Source: Eleftheria terrae (GTDB lineage: Bacteria > Pseudomonadota > Gammaproteobacteria > Burkholderiales > Burkholderiaceae_C). Taken from it: a stretch of DNA of 64,000 nucleotides. How positions within the stretch are numbered: the first letter of the stretch is position 1; each line of letters begins with the position of its first letter. The notes below the pieces were generated by a model, which ran no database searches, was not told where the DNA came from, and saw only the letters and a list, made by a program, of their open reading frames with translations. The position numbers and the translations under genes are program-made. The stretch lies in NCBI RefSeq assembly GCF_030419005.1, contig NZ_CP106951.1, forward strand, positions 1,240,001 through 1,304,000, read 5' to 3'. Shown here one piece after another: positions 30,601 to 40,896 of this stretch.

Positions 30601-30752
30601 AACTGGCCAAGCTGCCGGTGATCGCCCTCACCGCCAAGGCCATGCCCGAGGACCGGCTGCGCTGCCTGGAGGCCGGCGCCGACGACTACATCTCCAAGCC
30701 CATCGACGTGGACCGGCTCGTTTCGCTGTGTCGCGTCTGGGTCCGCAAGTGA
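27609..30752 (+). CDS. Hybrid histidine kinase with three receiver domains
   Basis: Protein of 1047 aa. Three or four N-terminal membrane helices (about 8-100) precede a GAF domain (about 115-270). A long Glu/Gln-rich coiled coil follows (275-355, repeating ELQAQQEELRVSNEELEAQ-like heptads). The kinase core has His375 in NMSHELRTPLNSA, the N-box NLLSNAFKFT and GGTGLGLSIS. After an Ala/Pro linker come three receivers with acceptors Asp708 (LLDIGLPDQSG), Asp830 (VTDLSLPDGSG) and Asp978 (LMDIMMPEMDG). The cheR-, cheB- and REC-kinase genes follow within a few bases. This arrangement is known for kinases modulated by their own CheR/CheB pair. Confidence 0.92.
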   Translation: MPIEHTRHALLYLLIAGIAAGIFAVDAVTQLGVTEWMLYLVPVALCLFQPRPGVPLATAAASTVLTVAGWLISPAGVSAQLALINRSVGMAAMWVVGLLVARVLRVRQAEQAQMWVNGGETIVAQALVGEQSRTEVADNALATLARYVGAQVGVLYRLEGQVLVRTGAFACDPAQGPPERLELGHGLAGQAAREEQPQLVEHLPEHYLRVASALGHGAPRAVLLLPIRHSRHTLGVLELGFVTPPPARQSLLALANAVGDPIAQALRSAAYRERLVELLEETQRQSEELQAQQEELRVSNEELEAQARALQDSQARLELQQTELEQSNVLLEEQTQRLERQKEDLLVVQRALQLNAEQLEAANRHKSEFLANMSHELRTPLNSALILSKLLADNKEGTLTQEQVRYATSVHAANNDLLTLINDILDLSRIEAGHVEVHAEALQLDGLLQRLKDTFMPIAEEKSLRFGVEVARNAPSALLTDGQRVLQVLKNLLSNAFKFTAQGEVTLTVSSAGPGRVAFAVRDSGIGIPEHQHEVIFEAFRQADGSTSRKYGGTGLGLSISKELAELLGGRILLDSAPGQGSTFTLELPVQWQPAASAPKAPAPHPAPAAAVVTAVVAPPVPAPLPAVARQQPADPPLAPIPPPAFDDDRSRRSRPQRLILVIEDDARFSRVLYDLAHEQDFDCVVANNGAEGLRLARELQPSGILLDIGLPDQSGLGVLEQLKRDSSTRHLPVHMVSLHDRAHTALELGAIGYALKPVGREQLLGALAKIEDKLRQQVRQVLVVEDDAQLRDNIGLLLGSDQARITAVGTVQDALAQLSAQTFDCMVTDLSLPDGSGFELLEQMAEGGDYAFPPVIVYTGRTLTSDEEQRLRRYSRSIIIKGARSPDRLLDEVTLFLHSVESALPPDHQRLLKQARQRDVVLDGRTILLAEDDVRNVYALSSVLEPLGATLAIARNGREALQRLDADGANIDLVLMDIMMPEMDGLTAIRELRTRPQLAKLPVIALTAKAMPEDRLRCLEAGADDYISKPIDVDRLVSLCRVWVRK

Positions 30753-30762
30753 GGCCGGCCGC

Positions 30763-31596
30763 ATGGTGCAGGAAGAAGACGATCCGCGGCTGTTCGACAT
30801 TGGCATCCAGCTGCTGCTGCAGGGCATCTACCTGACCTACCAGCACGACTTCCGCGACTACGCGGTGGCCTCGCTGCGCCGGCGGGTGCGCCAGGCGATG
30901 GACCGCTTCGGCTGCAGCCGGCTGTCGCAGCTGCAGGAGCGGCTGCTGCACGAGCCGGAGGTGTTTGCGCAGGCGCTGCAGTACTTCACCGTGCAGATGA
31001 GCGACTTCTTCCGCGACCCCGACTACTTCCGCGCGCTGCGCGAGGAGGTGGTGCCGGTGCTCAAGACCTATCCTTCGGTGAAGGTGTGGGTGGCCGGCTG
31101 CAGCAGCGGCGAAGAGCTGTGGTCGCTGGCCATCCTCTTTCACGAGGAAGGCCTGCTGCCACGCACCGTTTTCTATGCCACCGACATCAATCCCGAGGCG
31201 CTGCGACAGGCCGAGGCCGGCGTGTATCCGCTGGACCGGGTGGCACAGTTCAGCACGAACTACCGCCTGGCCGGCGGCAAGCAGTCGCTGAGCGACTACT
31301 ATGTGTGTGCCTACGACGCCGCCGCCTTCGATCGCAAGCTGCGGGCGCAGGTGGTGTTCGCCGACCACAGCCTGGCAACCGACCACGTCTTCTCGGAGGT
31401 GCACCTGGTGTCCTGCCGCAACGTGCTCATCTACTTCAACCGCAGCCTGCAGGAGCGTGCCATTGGTCTGTTCCGCGAGGCACTGGTGCGGCGCGGCTTC
31501 CTCGGCCTCGGCTCCCGCGAGACGCTGCGCTTCACCTCGCACGAGTCGGCCTTCGACGAGCTGCTGCCGCAGCAACGCATCTACCGGCTGCGCTGA
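30763..31596 (+). CDS. CheR-type protein methyltransferase
   Basis: SAM-dependent methyltransferase of 277 aa. The N-terminal helical CheR domain (about 8-80) is followed by the catalytic domain with the SAM-binding WVAGCSSGEELWSLAI, the acidic ATDINPEAL, and CRNVLIYFN. This is the full CheR set, with Ser for the usual Thr in the CSTGEE motif. CheR enzymes methylate glutamates of receptors. Here no chemoreceptor is nearby, so the coiled coil of the neighbouring kinase is a plausible target. It begins 10 bp after the kinase gene and 4 bp before cheB. Confidence 0.9.
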   Translation: MVQEEDDPRLFDIGIQLLLQGIYLTYQHDFRDYAVASLRRRVRQAMDRFGCSRLSQLQERLLHEPEVFAQALQYFTVQMSDFFRDPDYFRALREEVVPVLKTYPSVKVWVAGCSSGEELWSLAILFHEEGLLPRTVFYATDINPEALRQAEAGVYPLDRVAQFSTNYRLAGGKQSLSDYYVCAYDAAAFDRKLRAQVVFADHSLATDHVFSEVHLVSCRNVLIYFNRSLQERAIGLFREALVRRGFLGLGSRETLRFTSHESAFDELLPQQRIYRLR

Positions 31597-31600
31597 CGCC

Positions 31601-32221
31601 ATGAGCCACCCTCCCCTGCGCCTGCCCACCGGCATCGAGGCGGTCGTCATCGGCGCCTCCGCCGGCGGCATCGAGGCGGTGAGCCAGTTGCTGGCCGCCC
31701 TGCCCGCCGGCTTCGGCGCGCCGGTGCTGCTGGTGCTGCACATCCAATCCGGCCGGCCAAGCCGGCTGGCGCCGCTGTTCGGCGCACGCTGTGCGCTGCC
31801 GGTGAACGAGCCGGAGGACAAGGAGCCGCTGAAAGCCGCCAGCGTCTATGTGGCGCCGCCCGACTACCATCTGCTGGTGGAGCCGCCCGGCATCGTGGCG
31901 CTGTCCATCGATGCGCCGGTGCACTATTCGCGGCCGGCCATCGACCCGTTGTTCGAATCGGCCGCCGTGGTCTACGGCCCGGCCCTGCTGGCCATCCTGC
32001 TGACCGGCGCGAGCAGCGACGGCAGCCTCGGCCTGCGTACGGTGCGCCGTGCCGGCGGCTGCGCCTGGGTGCAGGACCCGGCCACTGCGGTGGCCAGCAC
32101 GATGCCGCGCTCTGCCCTCGAGCTGGCCGGGGCCGACGCCATCCTCACCATTGACGAAACGGCCCGTGCGCTGGCGGCCTTGTCGCCGACGCTTCGGGCC
32201 ACACAATTGCCTAGCACTTGA
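31601..32221 (+). CDS. CheB-type methylesterase (no receiver domain)
   Basis: Stand-alone CheB catalytic domain of 206 aa. Catalytic Ser is in GASAGGIEAV (about residue 19), with a following LLVLHIQSGRPSR block (catalytic His about 47). Near the C-terminus LLTGASSDGSLGL supplies the catalytic Asp. It should remove methyl groups added by the adjacent CheR. The lack of an N-terminal receiver means it is not controlled by CheA-type phosphorylation in cis; receivers on the neighbouring kinases could substitute. It ends 3 bp before the next start codon. Confidence 0.9.
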   Translation: MSHPPLRLPTGIEAVVIGASAGGIEAVSQLLAALPAGFGAPVLLVLHIQSGRPSRLAPLFGARCALPVNEPEDKEPLKAASVYVAPPDYHLLVEPPGIVALSIDAPVHYSRPAIDPLFESAAVVYGPALLAILLTGASSDGSLGLRTVRRAGGCAWVQDPATAVASTMPRSALELAGADAILTIDETARALAALSPTLRATQLPST

Positions 32222-32223
32222 TC

Positions 32224-33384
32224 ATGAATGCACATCAGACGCGGGTCCTCGTTGTCGACGACGTGGAGCAGAACCTCACCGCGATGGAAGCCCTGCTGGC
32301 CCGCCCCGGACTGCAGGTGCTCAAGGCGCGCAGCGGCCCTGACGCGCTCGAGCTGCTGCTGGTGCACGAAGTGGCGGTGGCACTGGTCGACGTGCGCATG
32401 CCCGGCATGGACGGCTTCGAGCTCGCCGAGCTGATGCGCGGCGCCCCGCGCACCCGGCATGTGCCGCTGATCTTCCTGACGGCGGCGCCGCAGGACCAGC
32501 AGCGCTCCTTCCGCGGCTACGAGGCGGGCGCGGTGGACTTCCTGCACAAGCCGGTGGACGCCCAGGTGATCCTCAGCAAGGTGAATGTCTTCGTCGAGCT
32601 CGACGCGCAGAAGCGCCAGCTCGCCAAGCAAATGGAAGAGCTGAAGCAGGCGCTTCAGATCAACGAGATGTTCACCGCCGTGCTGAGCCACGACCTGCGC
32701 ACACCGCTGTCGGCCGTGCGGCTGGGCGCCGAGCTGCTGCTGCGCCTGAGCACCGACGAAACGGCCAAGGCGGCTGCGGCGCGCATCAAGTCCAGCGGCG
32801 CGCGCATGTCGCGCATGATCGAGCAGTTGCTGGACGTCTCGCGCCTGCGTTCCGGCGCCATGCGACTGCGTTGCCAGTCGGCGAGCCTCGCCGAGGTGTG
32901 CTCCCAGATTGCAGCCGAGTTCGTCGAGAACCCAAGGCAGGCGCGGCTGCGCGTGGAAGTGATCGGCGACATGCAGGGCAGCTTCGATATCGACCGCATG
33001 TCGCAGGTGCTGTCCAACCTGATCGGCAACGCGCTCGAGCATGGCGATCCCGAGGGCGAGGTGGTCGTGACGCTGGACGGCCGCGAGGAAGAGTCGCTGC
33101 AGGTGCGCGTCAACAACCCCGGCGCCATTCCCGCCGAGGTGCTGGATATGGTGTTCGAGCCTTTCCGCGGCGGCAACGAAGCGGCAGCCGGCCTCGGCCT
33201 GGGGCTCTACATCGTGGACCAGTTCGTCAAGGCGCATCGCGGTACGGTGCGCGCCAGCTCCAGCACCGAGCGCGGCACCTCGGTGCTCATCAGCATCCCA
33301 CGCGACGGCATTGCCGCCTGCGCGCTCGAGAACGCGCCGCCACCGCTGCCGCAGCTGAACGTTCCGCCCTCGCTCTTCAGTTGA
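32224..33384 (+). CDS. Response regulator-histidine kinase fusion
   Basis: Soluble protein of 386 aa. The receiver (1-120) has the acidic pair VVDDVE, Asp56 in LVDVRMPGMDG and Lys near 106 (FLHKPVD). A short coiled coil leads to a HisKA domain with His156 in LSHDLRTPLSAVR, then the ATPase (NLIGNALEHG, GLGLGLYIVDQF). No DNA-binding domain. REC-HK fusions of this kind receive phosphate from a membrane hybrid kinase and pass it on. ATG 32224 follows the cheB stop at once, so it is the fourth gene of the operon. Confidence 0.92.
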   Translation: MNAHQTRVLVVDDVEQNLTAMEALLARPGLQVLKARSGPDALELLLVHEVAVALVDVRMPGMDGFELAELMRGAPRTRHVPLIFLTAAPQDQQRSFRGYEAGAVDFLHKPVDAQVILSKVNVFVELDAQKRQLAKQMEELKQALQINEMFTAVLSHDLRTPLSAVRLGAELLLRLSTDETAKAAAARIKSSGARMSRMIEQLLDVSRLRSGAMRLRCQSASLAEVCSQIAAEFVENPRQARLRVEVIGDMQGSFDIDRMSQVLSNLIGNALEHGDPEGEVVVTLDGREEESLQVRVNNPGAIPAEVLDMVFEPFRGGNEAAAGLGLGLYIVDQFVKAHRGTVRASSSTERGTSVLISIPRDGIAACALENAPPPLPQLNVPPSLFS

Positions 33385-33551
33385 GCCACGGCCGGCAGCT
33401 TTTACCGGTCGCCGCAAGTTTTGCCGCTGACTGCAGCGCCTGCCGCAGGGCGGCAGGCGGCACCCCGAGCACCGGTGCCGGGCCTGTTGGTTGCCGGAAC
33501 CCGGCTCGGGGCCCCAAGCGGGCCGGTCTCATGAGCCGACGGGAGAGTGCC

Positions 33552-34088
33552 ATGTCACATGTGCTGGTGGGCGTGTTCGAGGACGGCGCTGAAGCGCGCC
33601 AGACGCGCGAGGATCTGATCCGCAGCGGCTTTGCCGAGGACGCGATCCGGCTCCTCGATTCGCGAACCGGCGCCGCCGACGCCGACCGCAGCGACACCGA
33701 GGCCCCGGGCCACGCGGTGGCCGAGACGGTCGGCGACATCTTCCGCTCGCTGTTCGGCCACAGCGAGCACGGCGACCTCTACAGCGACGCGGTCGAGCGC
33801 GGCAGCCTGGTGCTCACCGTGCGGGCCGACACCGAACGCGCCTGTGGCATTGCCCTGGACATCCTGCATCGCCGCCAGGCGGTGGACATCCATGTGCGCA
33901 ACGAGCAGCGGGCTCCGCGCCGAGCAGCCGGCGCAGGCGAGCCAGGCCGCGCGCACGACCTCGACGAACGAGTGGTCGGCGACATCCCCGTGCTGGGCGA
34001 GGCGCCGGCCGACGGCAGCCCGCTGCCCCCTCCCGGCACCGGGCGGGCCGGCATGCAGGCCATGGGCCGCAAGCCGGCCGGGCGCTGA
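33552..34088 (+). CDS. General stress protein (YflT/17M-like)
   Basis: Cytoplasmic protein of 178 aa. The first ~110 residues match the heat-induced stress protein YflT domain: HVLVGVFEDGAEARQTREDLIRSGF at the N-terminus, then an acidic helix and GSLVLTVRADTE. The remainder is a polar, Gly/Pro-rich tail ending in basic residues. ATG 33552 has GGGAGAG just upstream. It lies 167 bp after the signalling operon and may be one of its targets, which is a guess from position. The biochemical role of the family is unknown. Confidence 0.7.
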   Translation: MSHVLVGVFEDGAEARQTREDLIRSGFAEDAIRLLDSRTGAADADRSDTEAPGHAVAETVGDIFRSLFGHSEHGDLYSDAVERGSLVLTVRADTERACGIALDILHRRQAVDIHVRNEQRAPRRAAGAGEPGRAHDLDERVVGDIPVLGEAPADGSPLPPPGTGRAGMQAMGRKPAGR

Positions 34089-34139
34089 GTCCGCCGCCCC
34101 CTCACCCGCTGCAGCGCTGCGGGCTCCCGACCCAAACAG

Positions 34140-34163
34140 AAAGGCCGGCAAGCGCCGGCCTTT
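34140..34163. terminator. Bidirectional intrinsic terminator
   Basis: AAAGGCCGGC-AAGC-GCCGGCCTTT, a perfect 10-bp stem with a tetraloop, lies between the convergent stress-protein and ppa genes. The A/T ends give short U-tracts in both directions. Confidence 0.85.
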
Positions 34164-34187
34164 GCATGCAGGGGTGGGCTGCCTTGC

Positions 34188-34727
34188 TTATTTCTTGCCG
34201 GACTTGGCGAAGTTCGCGATGCCGGCGCGCACTTCCTCGATGGCCGACTCGGTGCCTTCCCAGCCCTTCACCTTCACCCACTTGCCGGGCTCCAGGTCCT
34301 TGTAGTGCTCGAAGAAGTGCTGGATGCGGTGCAGGTGCAGCTCGTTCATGTCTTCGGGCTTCTGCCAGTGCTTGTAGATCGGCAGGATCTTGTCGATGGG
34401 CACGGCCAGCAGCTTGGAGTCGCCGCCTGCCTCGTCTTCCATCTTCAGGATGCCGATCGGGCGGCAGGTCACCACCACGCCGGGGATCAGCGGGAAGGGC
34501 GTGATCACCAGCACGTCCACCGGGTCGCCGTCGTCAGCCAGGGTCTGGGGGATGTAGCCGTAGTTGCACGGGTAGTGCATCGCCGTGCCCATGAAGCGGT
34601 CGACGAACAGGGCGCCGCTGTCCTCGTCGACTTCGTACTTGATCGGGTCGGCGTTCATCGGGATCTCGATGATCACGTTGAACTGCTCGGGCGCCTTGGC
34701 GCCGGGGGTGACGTTGTGAAGGCTCAT
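34188..34727 (-). CDS. ppa: Inorganic pyrophosphatase (soluble, family I)
   Basis: Cytoplasmic family-I pyrophosphatase of 179 aa that hydrolyses PPi to phosphate with Mg2+. Typical sequence: FNVIIEIPMNADPIKYEVDEDSGALFVDRF at the substrate end, HYPCNYGYIPQTL, and the metal-binding DDGDPVDVLV. C-terminally KHWQKPEDMNELHLHRIQHFFEHYK. Length is normal. It is divergent from the membrane H+-pyrophosphatase gene, so both routes of PPi disposal are encoded side by side with a shared 239-bp control region. Confidence 0.96.
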   Translation of the reverse strand: MSLHNVTPGAKAPEQFNVIIEIPMNADPIKYEVDEDSGALFVDRFMGTAMHYPCNYGYIPQTLADDGDPVDVLVITPFPLIPGVVVTCRPIGILKMEDEAGGDSKLLAVPIDKILPIYKHWQKPEDMNELHLHRIQHFFEHYKDLEPGKWVKVKGWEGTESAIEEVRAGIANFAKSGKK

Positions 34728-34966
34728 GGTGCTGCTGCTTGGGTTGCAGGGGGAAAACCCGCAGTGTAGCGGCTCCTTACCGTCCGGCGAACGCGGCCCG
34801 GGCAGCGACTTGGTGCGCAACTGTGTCCAGCAGCAGGGGGCCACGCGTGGCCGGCATTGCGGGGGTCACGTGCTTCCCGTAGCATCGGCTCGCGACCGGG
34901 CAGCAGACCCAGGCGCGTTGCTCATTTCCGCTAGATATTGTTCATCTCTAGGAAGGAGACCGCCTC

Positions 34967-37162
<2,196 letters not shown>

Positions 37163-37240
37163 ACTGGTTGAACTGAAGCGTCGTCACGGCAAGCCCGCCC
37201 GGGCCTGCCGACCTGCGAAGGCGCCCGAGGAGCACCGAGG

Positions 37241-37277
37241 GCGCCGGGAGGCCGCTTGGGAGCGGCCCTCTCGGCGC
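37241..37277. terminator. Long hairpin between convergent hppA and lpdA
   Basis: GCGCCG (37241-37246) pairs with CGGCGC (37272-37277), continuing through a bulged middle into GGCCGCT-TGGG-AGCGGCC (37250-37267). In total this is an almost perfect 16-bp stem. It lies 78 bp after hppA and 8 bp after lpdA, without a T-tract. It probably serves 3'-end formation for both. Confidence 0.55.
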
Positions 37278-37284
37278 GCGCAGT

Positions 37285-39078
37285 TCATCGCCGGGGCGGC
37301 GGAACGTCGGTGCAGGTGCCGTGGGCGATCTCGGCGGCCATGCCGATGCTTTCGCCCAGCGTCGGATGCGGATGGATGGTCTTGCCGATGTCCACCTCGT
37401 CGGCGCCCATCTCGATGGCCAGCGCCACCTCGCCGATCATGTCGCCCGCATGCGTGCCGACGATGCCGCCGCCGACGATGCGGTGCGTTTCCTCGTCGAA
37501 CAGCAGCTTGGTGTAGCCCTCGTCGCGGCCGTTGGCGATGGCGCGTCCCGAGGCCGTCCACGGGAACAGGCCTTTCTTGACCTTGCGGCCCTCAGCGCGG
37601 GCCTGGTCCTCGGTCAGGCCCACCCAGGCTACCTCGGGGTCGGTGTAGGCCACGCTCGGAATCACGCGGGCATCGAAGGCCACCTTCTCGCCGGCGGCCG
37701 CCTCGGCCGCCACATGGGCCTCGTGCACCGCCTTGTGCGCCAGCATCGGCTGGCCCACCACGTCGCCAATGGCGAAGATGTGCGGCACATTGGTGCGCAT
37801 CTGGATGTCCACCGGGATGAAGCCGCGCTCATTGACGACCACGCCGGCCTTGTCGGCGCCGATCTTCTTGCCGTTGGGCGTGCGGCCCACCGCCTGCAGC
37901 ACCAGGTCGTAGACCTGCGGTTCCTTCGGCGCGCCCTCGCCCTCGAAGCTCACGCGGATGCCCTCGGCGGTGGCTTCGGCACCCACCGTCTTGGTCTTCA
38001 GCATGATGTTGTCGAAGCGCGGCGCGTTCATCTTCTGCCACACCTTCACCAGGTCGCGGTCGGCGCCCTGCATCAGGCCGTCGAGCATCTCCACCACGTC
38101 CAGGCGGGCACCCAGCGTCGAGTAGACGGTGCCCATCTCCAGGCCGATGATGCCGCCGCCGACGATCAGCATGCGCTTGGGCGTGCCACGCAGCTGCAGC
38201 GCGCCGGTGGAGTCGACGATGCGTTCGTCCTGCGGCAGGAAGGGCAGGCGCACCGCCTGCGAGCCGGCCGCGATGATGGCCTGCTTGAAACGGATGGTCT
38301 GCGTCTTGCCGGTCTTCTCCGACCCTTCGCCGGTCGTCTCCTCGACCTGCACATGGTGCGGATCGACGAAGCTGCCATAGCCGCGCACGATGGTCACCTT
38401 GCGCATCTTGGCCATGGCCGCCAGCCCGCCGGTGAGCTTGCCCACCACCTTGGCCTTGTGGGCCCGCAGCTTGTCGAGGTCGACCGTCGGCGCGCCGAAG
38501 GCCACCCCGAGATCGGCGAAGTGCTTCACCTCGTCCATCACCGCCGCCACGTGCAGCAGCGCCTTGGACGGGATGCAGCCGACGTTCAGGCAGACACCGC
38601 CGAGCGTCGCGTAGCGCTCGACCAGCACCACCTTCATGCCCAGGTCGGCGGCGCGGAAGGCGGCTGAATAGCCGCCCGGGCCGGCGCCGAGCACGAGCAT
38701 GTCGCACTCCAGGTCGACCCCACCGGAGTAGCTGCCGGCCGCCGGTGCGGCTGCCGGGGCCGGGCCGGGCGCAGGGGCCGCGACCGGAGCCGGGCCAGGT
38801 GCCGCAGCCGCCGTGGCGGGAGCCGGCGCGCCGGCGGCATCCGCCGCCTCCAGCGTCAGCACCACCGAGCCCTGGTTGACGACGTCGCCCACCTTGAGCT
38901 TCAGCTCCTTCACCACCCCCGCATGCGAGGACGGGATTTCCATCGAGGCCTTGTCGCTCTCGACGGTGATGAGGCTCTGGTCGGCCTTGACGGTGTCGCC
39001 CGGCTGCACCAGCACCTCGATGACGGCCACGTCCTTGAAGTCCCCGATGTCGGGCACCTTGATGTCGATCACTGCCAC
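37285..39078 (-). CDS. lpdA: Dihydrolipoyl dehydrogenase (E3) with N-terminal lipoyl domain
   Basis: E3 of the pyruvate dehydrogenase complex, 597 aa: reoxidises dihydrolipoyl groups with FAD and NAD+. A lipoyl domain (1-78, Lys43 in ESDKASMEIPS) and an Ala/Pro linker (80-118) precede the flavoenzyme. The flavoenzyme has GAGPGGYSAA, the redox disulphide Cys163/Cys168 in GGVCLNVGCIPSK, an NAD fold GGGIIGLEMGT, and the C-terminal IHPHPTLGE with the active-site His/Glu. The extra lipoyl domain on E3 is a known feature of beta- and some other proteobacteria. The start is GTG 39078. Last gene of the aceE-aceF-lpdA operon. Confidence 0.96.
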   Translation of the reverse strand: MAVIDIKVPDIGDFKDVAVIEVLVQPGDTVKADQSLITVESDKASMEIPSSHAGVVKELKLKVGDVVNQGSVVLTLEAADAAGAPAPATAAAAPGPAPVAAPAPGPAPAAAPAAGSYSGGVDLECDMLVLGAGPGGYSAAFRAADLGMKVVLVERYATLGGVCLNVGCIPSKALLHVAAVMDEVKHFADLGVAFGAPTVDLDKLRAHKAKVVGKLTGGLAAMAKMRKVTIVRGYGSFVDPHHVQVEETTGEGSEKTGKTQTIRFKQAIIAAGSQAVRLPFLPQDERIVDSTGALQLRGTPKRMLIVGGGIIGLEMGTVYSTLGARLDVVEMLDGLMQGADRDLVKVWQKMNAPRFDNIMLKTKTVGAEATAEGIRVSFEGEGAPKEPQVYDLVLQAVGRTPNGKKIGADKAGVVVNERGFIPVDIQMRTNVPHIFAIGDVVGQPMLAHKAVHEAHVAAEAAAGEKVAFDARVIPSVAYTDPEVAWVGLTEDQARAEGRKVKKGLFPWTASGRAIANGRDEGYTKLLFDEETHRIVGGGIVGTHAGDMIGEVALAIEMGADEVDIGKTIHPHPTLGESIGMAAEIAHGTCTDVPPPRR

Positions 39079-39088
39079 GGGCGGCTCC

Positions 39089-40795
39089 TTACAGCATCAC
39101 GCGGCGGAAGTCCGCCAGCACATTGGCCAGGTAGGTGTTGAAGCGGGCGGCGGAGGCGCCGTCGATCACGCGGTGGTCCCAGCTCAAGCTCAGCGGCAGG
39201 ATCAGGCGCGGCTGGAAGGCCTTGCCGTCCCACACCGGCTTCATGCTCGACTTGCAGACGCCCAGGATGGCCACCTCGGGCGCATTGATGATGGGCGTGA
39301 AGTAGGTCCCGCCGATGCCGCCGAGCGAGGAGATGGAGAAGCAGCCGCCGGTCATGTCGGCCGGACCCAGCTTGCCGTCGCGCGCCTTGGCGGCCAGCTC
39401 GCTCATTTCCTTGGCGATGGCGACGATGCCTTTCTTGTCGGCATCGCGGATCACCGGCACCACCAGCCCGTTGGGTGTGTCGGCCGCGAAGCCGATGTGG
39501 AAGTACTGCTTGAGCACCAGCTGCTCGCCGTCCAGCGAGGCGTTGAACTCGGGGAACTTCTTCAGCGCCGCCACGCAGGCCTTGATCAGGAAGGCCAGCA
39601 TCGTCACCTTGACGCCCGACTTCTCGTACTCCTTGTTGAGCTGCACCCGGAAGGCTTCCAGCTCGGTGATGTCGGCATCCTCGTGGTTGGTGACGTGCGG
39701 AATCATCACCCAGTTGCGATGCAGGTTCGCGCCCGAGATCTTCTTGATGCGCGACAGGTCCCTGCGCTCGACCGGGCCGAACTTGGTGAAGTCGACCTGC
39801 GGCCACGGCAGCAGGCCCGGCAACGAACCGCCCGCCCCAGCCGCGGCCGCCGCGGGCGCCTTGGCCTTCTGCGCCTGGGTCTGCACGGCGCCGGCCATCA
39901 CGCCCTTGACGAAGCCCTGCACGTCTTCCTGGGTGATGCGGCCCTTGGGACCGCTGCCCGGCACCTCGGCCAACGGCACGCCGAGCTCGCGCGCGAGCTT
40001 TCGGATGCTGGGCGAGGCATGCGGCAGCTTGCCCTGCGGCGCGCTCGGCTCATGCGCCGGCAGCGCCGCGGTGGGCACCACCCGCTCGACCGGCGCGCTG
40101 GCGAGCTCGGCCGGGCTGGCCGCGGCGGCCGGCGCCGGTGCAGCGGCCGCGGCCGGCGCCGCCACGGGCGTGGGCGCTGCAGCCGCGGCCGGCGCGCCGC
40201 CGGCCGCCTCGACCACGGCGATCAGGCTGCCCTTGCTGACCTTGTCGCCCAGCTTGACCTTCAGCTCCTTCACCACACCAGCGTGCGAGGACGGGATCTC
40301 CATCGAGGCCTTGTCGCTCTCCACCGTGATCAGGCTCTGCTCGGCCTTGATCGTGTCGCCCGGCTGCACCAGCACCTCGATCACCGCCACTTCGTCGAAG
40401 TCGCCGATGTCGGGCACGGTGATGTCCACCGGGCCGGCACTGGCGGCTGGCGCCGATACCGGCGCTGCCGCCGCGGCCTGCGTGGCCGGCGCGGGCGCGG
40501 GCGCCGCAGCAGCAGGCGCGGGCGCTGCAGCCACCGGAGCCGGGGCGGCCGCAGCACCTTCGGCGTCCACCACCAGCAGCACGCTGCCCTGGTTGATCTT
40601 GTCGCCGAGCTTGACCTTCATTTCCTTGACGACGCCGGCCTGCGTGGAGGGAATCTCCATCGACGCCTTGTCGCTCTCCACCGTCACCAGGCTCTGCTCG
40701 ACCTTGATGGTGTCACCCACCTTGACCAGCACCTCGATGACCTCGACATCCTTGAAGTCCCCGATGTCGGGAACCGTCACTTCGACCAATGCCAT
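39089..40795 (-). CDS. aceF: Dihydrolipoamide acetyltransferase (E2), two lipoyl domains
   Basis: Core E2 of pyruvate dehydrogenase, 568 aa, transferring acetyl groups from lipoyl arms to CoA. Two lipoyl domains (about 1-78, Lys43; and about 120-200), each with ESDKASMEIPS, are joined by Ala/Pro-rich swinging linkers. A peripheral-subunit-binding domain (PSIRKLARELGVPLAEV, GPKGRITQEDV) follows at about 265-300. The catalytic domain ends with SLSWDHRVIDGASAARF, carrying the His-Asp pair. Its stop is 10 bp before lpdA, and it lies 101 bp after aceE. Confidence 0.97.
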   Translation of the reverse strand: MALVEVTVPDIGDFKDVEVIEVLVKVGDTIKVEQSLVTVESDKASMEIPSTQAGVVKEMKVKLGDKINQGSVLLVVDAEGAAAAPAPVAAAPAPAAAAPAPAPATQAAAAAPVSAPAASAGPVDITVPDIGDFDEVAVIEVLVQPGDTIKAEQSLITVESDKASMEIPSSHAGVVKELKVKLGDKVSKGSLIAVVEAAGGAPAAAAAPTPVAAPAAAAAPAPAAAASPAELASAPVERVVPTAALPAHEPSAPQGKLPHASPSIRKLARELGVPLAEVPGSGPKGRITQEDVQGFVKGVMAGAVQTQAQKAKAPAAAAAGAGGSLPGLLPWPQVDFTKFGPVERRDLSRIKKISGANLHRNWVMIPHVTNHEDADITELEAFRVQLNKEYEKSGVKVTMLAFLIKACVAALKKFPEFNASLDGEQLVLKQYFHIGFAADTPNGLVVPVIRDADKKGIVAIAKEMSELAAKARDGKLGPADMTGGCFSISSLGGIGGTYFTPIINAPEVAILGVCKSSMKPVWDGKAFQPRLILPLSLSWDHRVIDGASAARFNTYLANVLADFRRVML

Positions 40796-40896
40796 GTTCT
40801 TGTCACTCCTGATCGGCGTCCGCGCACGGCCGCGCCGCCCCGGCCTGGCGGGGACGGCGCGGCCCAGTGGCTAGCGCGGCGGACGCACAAGTCCGC

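Noticed and set aside
28242..30827. 861-aa open frame antisense to the three-receiver kinase
   Set aside because: It lies opposite a gene with intact kinase and receiver motifs; long antisense frames are expected at this G+C content, and the translation is His/Gly/Val/Gln-rich without any domain.
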